In this document: positions 59,440 to 64,000 of the stretch, in pieces
How the letters are laid out: every line of letters starts with the position of its first letter
Numbering within the stretch: the stretch's first letter is position 1
NCBI GenBank assembly: GCA_024500155.1
Contig: CM044872.1
Coordinates: 56,487,460 to 56,551,459 of the forward strand
From: Chenopodium formosanum
Taxonomy: Eukaryota; Streptophyta; Magnoliopsida; Caryophyllales; Amaranthaceae
Reading direction: 5' to 3'
DNA length: 64,000 bases
Made by a program: the position numbers and the translations under genes
Notes under the pieces: model-generated
The model's database searches: none
Seen by the model: the letters and a program-made list of their open reading frames with translations, nothing else
What the model was told of the DNA's origin: nothing

Positions 59440-61690
59440 AAGAGCTTTATTATATTGATCTTGAGGATAGTACAAATTATATAATACGGAGCTGAGTAAT
59501 AGTTAGCTAGGTTAAACCCAAAAGGAATTCACATAGTACTTCTAAAACAAAATTAGAAATAGGCCAAAATAGGCTCAAAAACAAACAAATAAATAAATCA
59601 TAGCCCACATAGCAAATGTTGGTGTTGTATATATATCTTTTACAATAGTAATTTAAAAGAGGCTAACTGATTCAAGACACATTCTAACATACTCTTATAT
59701 TATGTGACTTTATCGCACAACAAACTAGTATATTCAGACATTATAAAATATACTGGTATACTTTTTCCCTAAGGTTATATTTTTCTAAACCTAAAAAAAA
59801 AAACAGTTTTATGAAGATCATTGTCATCTTATTAAGTTATTATATGAAGAATGTGCATTATGTAATAAGGTCAAAAGAGAATAAATTAAAAAGAATAATT
59901 AGGAGGGTCCTCTGAAAATGAAAATTTAGGCATTGGCATAGTAATCTCACAAAGTTGGGAAATCAATGGGCCAATAGCAAGCTGGTGTTGTCTGTGGGAC
60001 TTACATACTTACAATTTCCTCCTTCGTTCTTTCTTCTTTCATTCCAATAAATCTTTCATATTATTTGCTTCCATCACGTTCATTAACGACTTTCGATCCC
60101 CATCTAAGATAATGACCCGCTTTTAGTCTATCTACCTATTTTTCCACACTCTCCTAACCTCTCTTTCCGCCTTTCTTTACGATTTAATAAGGTGTCAAAT
60201 GTTTATTAATTCGCAATTAATAGTCATATATACTAATTCAGACTTTAAAAATAAGTTATTATAACTTTTCTTTTATTATAACATATAATTTTTTTTATTT
60301 TTTATTTTTTTTTTGATGGTGTTATGAGAAGAAATACATGGGGAGTGATCAAATTACAAAATAAAATTACAATTTTAAGTAAAATATCACGTCTCAAAAA
60401 GGAGAATAAATTATTATATAAATATGAATTACATGCATTAAGGAGAAAAATAACATTCCCAACTCAATTCATCAAAAATCCAACAAGTTATATGCCAATA
60501 TTTTATGTTAAGTATAGTACTTCACGTCATATACTACAAATCAAGATATAATCATAGTACGTCTTAAGTACTTAAGCAATAATTATCTATATCTATTATG
60601 CAACGAACTAAATAATACAACCATACAAGTGTACAACATGACAAGTATATAACATACACTTTTAATTATATAAAATTTTATATTTTTATGGTACGAATCA
60701 CAACCGTCTGATTGTTCGGATGGACGGACGAGATCATTTTAGGCCCTTCATCATGCATGGTCAAACAGTTGACCGCCTGTCTTGAAGGTACCACTATCTT
60801 GTTTTATTACTAATTAAATAAAATTTATCACAATTAATTTCCCTTGCATGCACGAGTAAAGCTAGCTAATACTCCATTATTACAGCTATCATATAATATA
60901 ATCTAAATATACACTAATTAATCTTTAATTTTGTAATGCATAAAGTGCAAGTTGATAACCAAATTTTTAATTGAAAAAATTAACAGATCATGTCTCCTAA
61001 GATAAACAGGTGTATTACCAAACAAAAATCATAAACAAAGCACAAGACAAACTGATATCATAAGAAAATGTTCCCTCTTTATAGGGGCAATGGATAATTA
61101 TAAAATTATTAAACATTGGTTTTAATTATAAGTATATTTTTATAGTATGATATAAATAATTTGATTATATTTTATGAAAAAAGGCCGTTAGGAGTACATT
61201 GAGCCTAAAAACAGGCTAAAATTAAGCCTAAAATACAACACCCAAAAAAAAGGTTAGTATAAAAAAGAAGTGTGCAAAAGACGTAAAAGCTTAGAAATTT
61301 GTTGGGAAATGAAAAACATTTACATAGTAATCTGGTGAGTGGGGCTAATTGCGCACTTCCACAGCTTATACACAAAATCATGCACACACGTTTGCATTAA
61401 TACATGCATCACATTTTGACTTGACTTCTTTTTTCATAACTTCGTCTTTTGTTTCGTTTGCCTTTGTTTTTGTTTTTTGTTTGTAAAATATTCAATTTTT
61501 TTAATTTTTTTTTTTACTCCAAGTAAGTACTCTCATAGTCTTGCTAAGAGTATAATATAAGGAAAAAAAAAAAAATTAAAATTGCTAAAGCCGTATTTTC
61601 TACATATTTTAAAGCGGAATTAATGATTACTCTTATAGTCTTATACTACTTCTTATTAAGTAGGGTATTTTAAAGTAGGGTATTTTGATT
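59440..61690. other. AT-rich intergenic sequence
   Basis: No supported gene or complete element. A small less AT-rich block at about 60690-60790 is unexplained. Confidence 0.4.
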
Positions 61691-61704
61691 ACTCCTTAAC
61701 ATAT

Positions 61705-61822
61705 ATATATATTTTTTTTTTTAGTGTTTAGAGAGCCACAAGGGTAGGTGATGAGAAATCGATCCCAAGATCACCTAAAGTCAGGAGGAGAGCTCTAACC
61801 ACTTGAGCTATCCCTTACTTTC
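61705..61822 (-). mobile_element. SINE with Pol III boxes and 14 bp target duplication
   Basis: On the minus strand the head reads gaaagtaagggatagctcaag. The A-box-like TAGCTCAAGTGG matches TRGCNNARYNGG. It is followed about 35 bp later by a B-box-like GGGATCGATTTC, then a short body and a poly-A tail. ACTCCTTAACATAT occurs on both sides (61691-61704, 61823-61836), a perfect 14 bp duplication typical of LINE-driven retroposition. Other copies: 28497-28625 (-) and 63813-63922 (+). Confidence 0.85.
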
Positions 61823-61839
61823 ACTCCTTAACATATTTA

Positions 61840-62470
61840 AATGTTGATGTAGTTAATTAAATAATTATGCTTTGGATTTAATATATCATATATAATGATT
61901 ATTATTATTTTTTTTTATTTTTTGGACAAAGGGAACTAAAAAAAACTAAACATCATAGCTAGTTAAATCAAGAGAACATGATAATCAAGAAATTTAGGTT
62001 GTCCTTGACTACTACGCTACGAGTACTATTATACCATAAGTTTTTTTTTTTTTTTTTTTTTTTTCTTTTTTTCTCTCCCTCTTGTATTTATGTAAGAATA
62101 ATATACTAATTAAATCCATACTACTAAACATATATACTAGTATACTACATATTAAACGATAAGCATAATGTACTTAATTAAGTACTACGGAATACTAAAC
62201 ATAATTATATATATTTGCAAAGTATATATGGAGCTCCACGAAGTAATTGTCCATATTGTCTCCTCCTAAAATTGCTAAAATCCCCTTGGTTTTGCTCAAT
62301 ACACCAATCTATGGGACCATTACTTTTGTAAATTAGGAATTTTAAGCAATTTGCAACATTCTATATATGATTTCTAAGGTAGTAAAGGATAACACGCACA
62401 TTAGTGCTCCTTCCCATGCATATAATAGGGCCATTCTTCGAGTTACAACTTATTTATCCTTTAATGTGTT
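61840..62470. other. AT-rich intergenic sequence
   Basis: Contains a T-rich tract (62041-62076). No gene recognised. Confidence 0.4.
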
Positions 62471-62475
62471 GAAAT

Positions 62476-62534
62476 GCACAAAGATATATAGGGCAAATAA
62501 TTTGAAAAGCACAAAGATATATAGGGCAAATAAT
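62476..62534. repeat. Direct repeat of a 26 bp unit
   Basis: An identical 26 bp unit beginning gcacaaagatatatagggca occurs at 62476-62501 and 62509-62534, separated by 7 bp. Confidence 0.85.
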
Positions 62535-62674
62535 ACACCATCCAAAAGAAGAAAACTTATATTATGTACTATGTCGAGGAGAAATGTATATATTTGTACC
62601 ATATTTAAAATTTGGTGGATTTGAAAAGATAACCTCTTCGGTAATTTAGTAATAGACTATAAAACATAATCTTA

Positions 62675-62866
62675 GGGCCTATTCTGATTGACTGAACTGA
62701 GCTGAATTGAACTGAACTTATTGGAGCTGAATTGAACTAAACTTATTGGAGCTGAACTGAACTAAACTTATTGAAGCTGAACTGAATTGAATATTTTATG
62801 AGAAAAAGAAATTAAGATAAGAACTGAACTGAACTGAACTGAAAATAAGTTGAAGAGAACATGCCC
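62675..62866 (+). mobile_element. Tourist-like MITE family 1, copy G (TSD TTA)
   Basis: GGGCCTATTCTGATTGAC...GAGAACATGCCC with TTA at 62672-62674 and 62867-62869. The body has three successive 'ttattg(g/a)agctgaa' units, so this copy looks internally expanded compared with the 125 bp copies. Confidence 0.82.
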
Positions 62867-62923
62867 TTAGGCCTTAACCATCAACCAAGTTAATGGTTGA
62901 AGCCTTAGGAATACGTTTTATAC

Positions 62924-63280
62924 TCCCTCTGTTCTAGGAGAATTTGGTGAAAGTAATAAAATATGGAGGCAGTGGGGTAGGAGGAAGAATAAAAAATAGT
63001 AAAAAGCAAAAGTAGTTGAGAGAATTGGGGGAGAGAGAACATCAAATCAATAAAATGTGATTTATGTTGAGTCGGCTAGGTGAAAGAAATGAGTTAAATA
63101 TTGTAAAAACTTTTTAAATAAGGAAATGAAGCAAGTATTTAAAAACGGGCGGAAAAGAAAAATGAAACAAGTATTTAAAAACTTAAGGTGGGTTTTTCTC
63201 AACTTATTTCGTCTGAAATTTTGAATGTGTTTGAAATTATTGAAACTAAATAATGTAAGAATGTGTATTCATTCAGAACT
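62924..63280. other. Partial Stowaway-like left end and spacer
   Basis: ACTCCCTCTGTTCTAGGAG at about 62922-62940 resembles a Stowaway left terminus, but no matching right terminus was found. A duplicated 'gaaacaagtatttaaaaac' motif lies near 63128-63181. Confidence 0.4.
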
Positions 63281-63381
63281 TTACTTGTTTTTATTTTATA
63301 TAATAAGTCAAAAGAGATGCCGAAAAACATACACAAGAGAAATTATCAGCACGAGTAACACAAGTAATGATCAAAATATGT

Positions 63382-63446
63382 AGAGATATGAGATATCGGA
63401 AAATATGTGTGATATATTTATATATTTTCCGATATCTCATATCTCT
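63382..63446. repeat. Perfect 25 bp inverted repeat (hairpin, 15 nt loop)
   Basis: The left arm 63382-63406 (agagatatgagatatcggaa plus aatat) is exactly complementary to the right arm 63422-63446. The loop is gtgtgatatatttat. The stem has no mismatch or bulge. Confidence 0.9.
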
Positions 63447-63812
63447 AACAAAATCCAATGCCCTAGAAAGTAAACCCAAGACTATAGTCGGCGACCGAAG
63501 GATGAATTAGGACGAAGGTTTGTTCGTTGTATTAAATAAAAGGTTTAGCAATCTGATCTTGAGGTCCGAAGAGGCTAAGTTAGCCAAGAGTTGAGATGAT
63601 TATTATTGTACGTAGGATCGATGCAACATTTCCTTGTTTTATTAGAGTGCCTAATTAACTCAACTGATTGACCAGATGACGAAATAAATTTCATATGTGA
63701 AGCATACTCTGTATATATGAGACAACTCTTGATGATAAACTAGGTAAAAATGAACAAATTGAAACATATGACAATTTTTATTACACAAATAATCCATGCG
63801 TGTTGTGAAAAT

Positions 63813-63922
63813 GAGTTAGGAATAACTCAAGTGGCTAGGGGTTTAGAGCTCTTCTTCCGATTTCATGAGATTTTGAGATCAATTTTCATCACTATTTTGT
63901 GGCTCTATAAACACCAAAAAAT
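63813..63922 (+). mobile_element. SINE-family copy, plus orientation
   Basis: Starts gagttaggaataactcaagtgg and ends gtggctctataaacaccaaaaaa, collinear with the minus strand of 61705-61822. The A-box region is intact (TAACTCAAGTGG), while the B-box region is decayed (gagatcaatttt). Only a short A tail and no clear target duplication, so it is probably an older copy. Confidence 0.65.
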
Positions 63923-64000
63923 GTTAATCATAATATGGTTGGACATTTTTTCCTTGCCTTCATATGATTGGGGCTGAATAAGTTCCCATTTTGTATACCA

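Noticed and set aside
62924..63240. A complete Stowaway element from the ACTCCCTCTGTTC start
   Set aside because: No matching right terminus or TA flank was found, so only a partial left end is supported.

Overview
This is a gene-poor, AT-rich plant nuclear window. Genes are split by canonical GT-AG introns, intergenic tracts are long and AT-rich, and plant-specific families are present. The transposon load is dense (Tourist, Stowaway and hAT MITEs, Mutator-like and CACTA elements, SINEs and a Copia-type LTR element). The gene sequences and repeats suggest a eudicot, perhaps Amaranthaceae/Chenopodiaceae, but that placement is inference. No CRISPR array, prophage, operon or rRNA/tRNA gene is visible.

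Layout. 1-1382: a probable terminal exon (+) of a gene that begins outside the window. 2561-2824 (+): a small single-exon DUF3511 gene. 4379-7678 (-): a seven-coding-exon gene for a TSL-kinase-interacting-protein-1-like (TKI1/Cramped-family) protein, with a separate 5'UTR exon near 8493-8600. 8700-14000: intergenic, with one Mutator-like MITE, one hAT-like MITE and a SINE candidate. About 14000-20605 (+): a UDP-rhamnose/UDP-galactose transporter gene (URGT5/6-like) with a 5'UTR intron, a spliced 60-codon upstream ORF and a 3.1 kb first coding intron. 20606-50400: about 30 kb without a supported host gene, filled with nested mobile elements. Its centrepiece is a complete LTR retrotransposon at 37448-45235, with 197 bp LTRs differing at two positions and a perfect ATTAT target duplication. 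It has no intact polyprotein and carries a 1.5 kb CACTA element. 50699-54304 (+): an intact, intronless brassinosteroid receptor BRI1 gene with two short upstream ORFs, one overlapping the BRI1 start codon. 54305-64000: intergenic, with MITEs, a LINE-derived fragment in a very long TAA microsatellite, SINEs and a perfect 25 bp hairpin.

The host genes have separate jobs: brassinosteroid perception at the plasma membrane (BRI1), Golgi nucleotide-sugar import for cell-wall polysaccharides (URGT), a chromatin/kinase-linked nuclear protein (TKI1-like) and a small basic protein of unknown function (DUF3511). Nothing indicates that they work as a cluster. Exon boundaries were assigned by hand from splice sites, reading-frame continuity and remembered family sequences. 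No search or alignment program was run.

I found no clear new biological system. The strongest leads are the upstream ORFs of BRI1 and URGT, two MITE families built almost entirely of pentanucleotide arrays, the young but coding-dead LTR element, and the apparently SANT-less TKI1-like gene.
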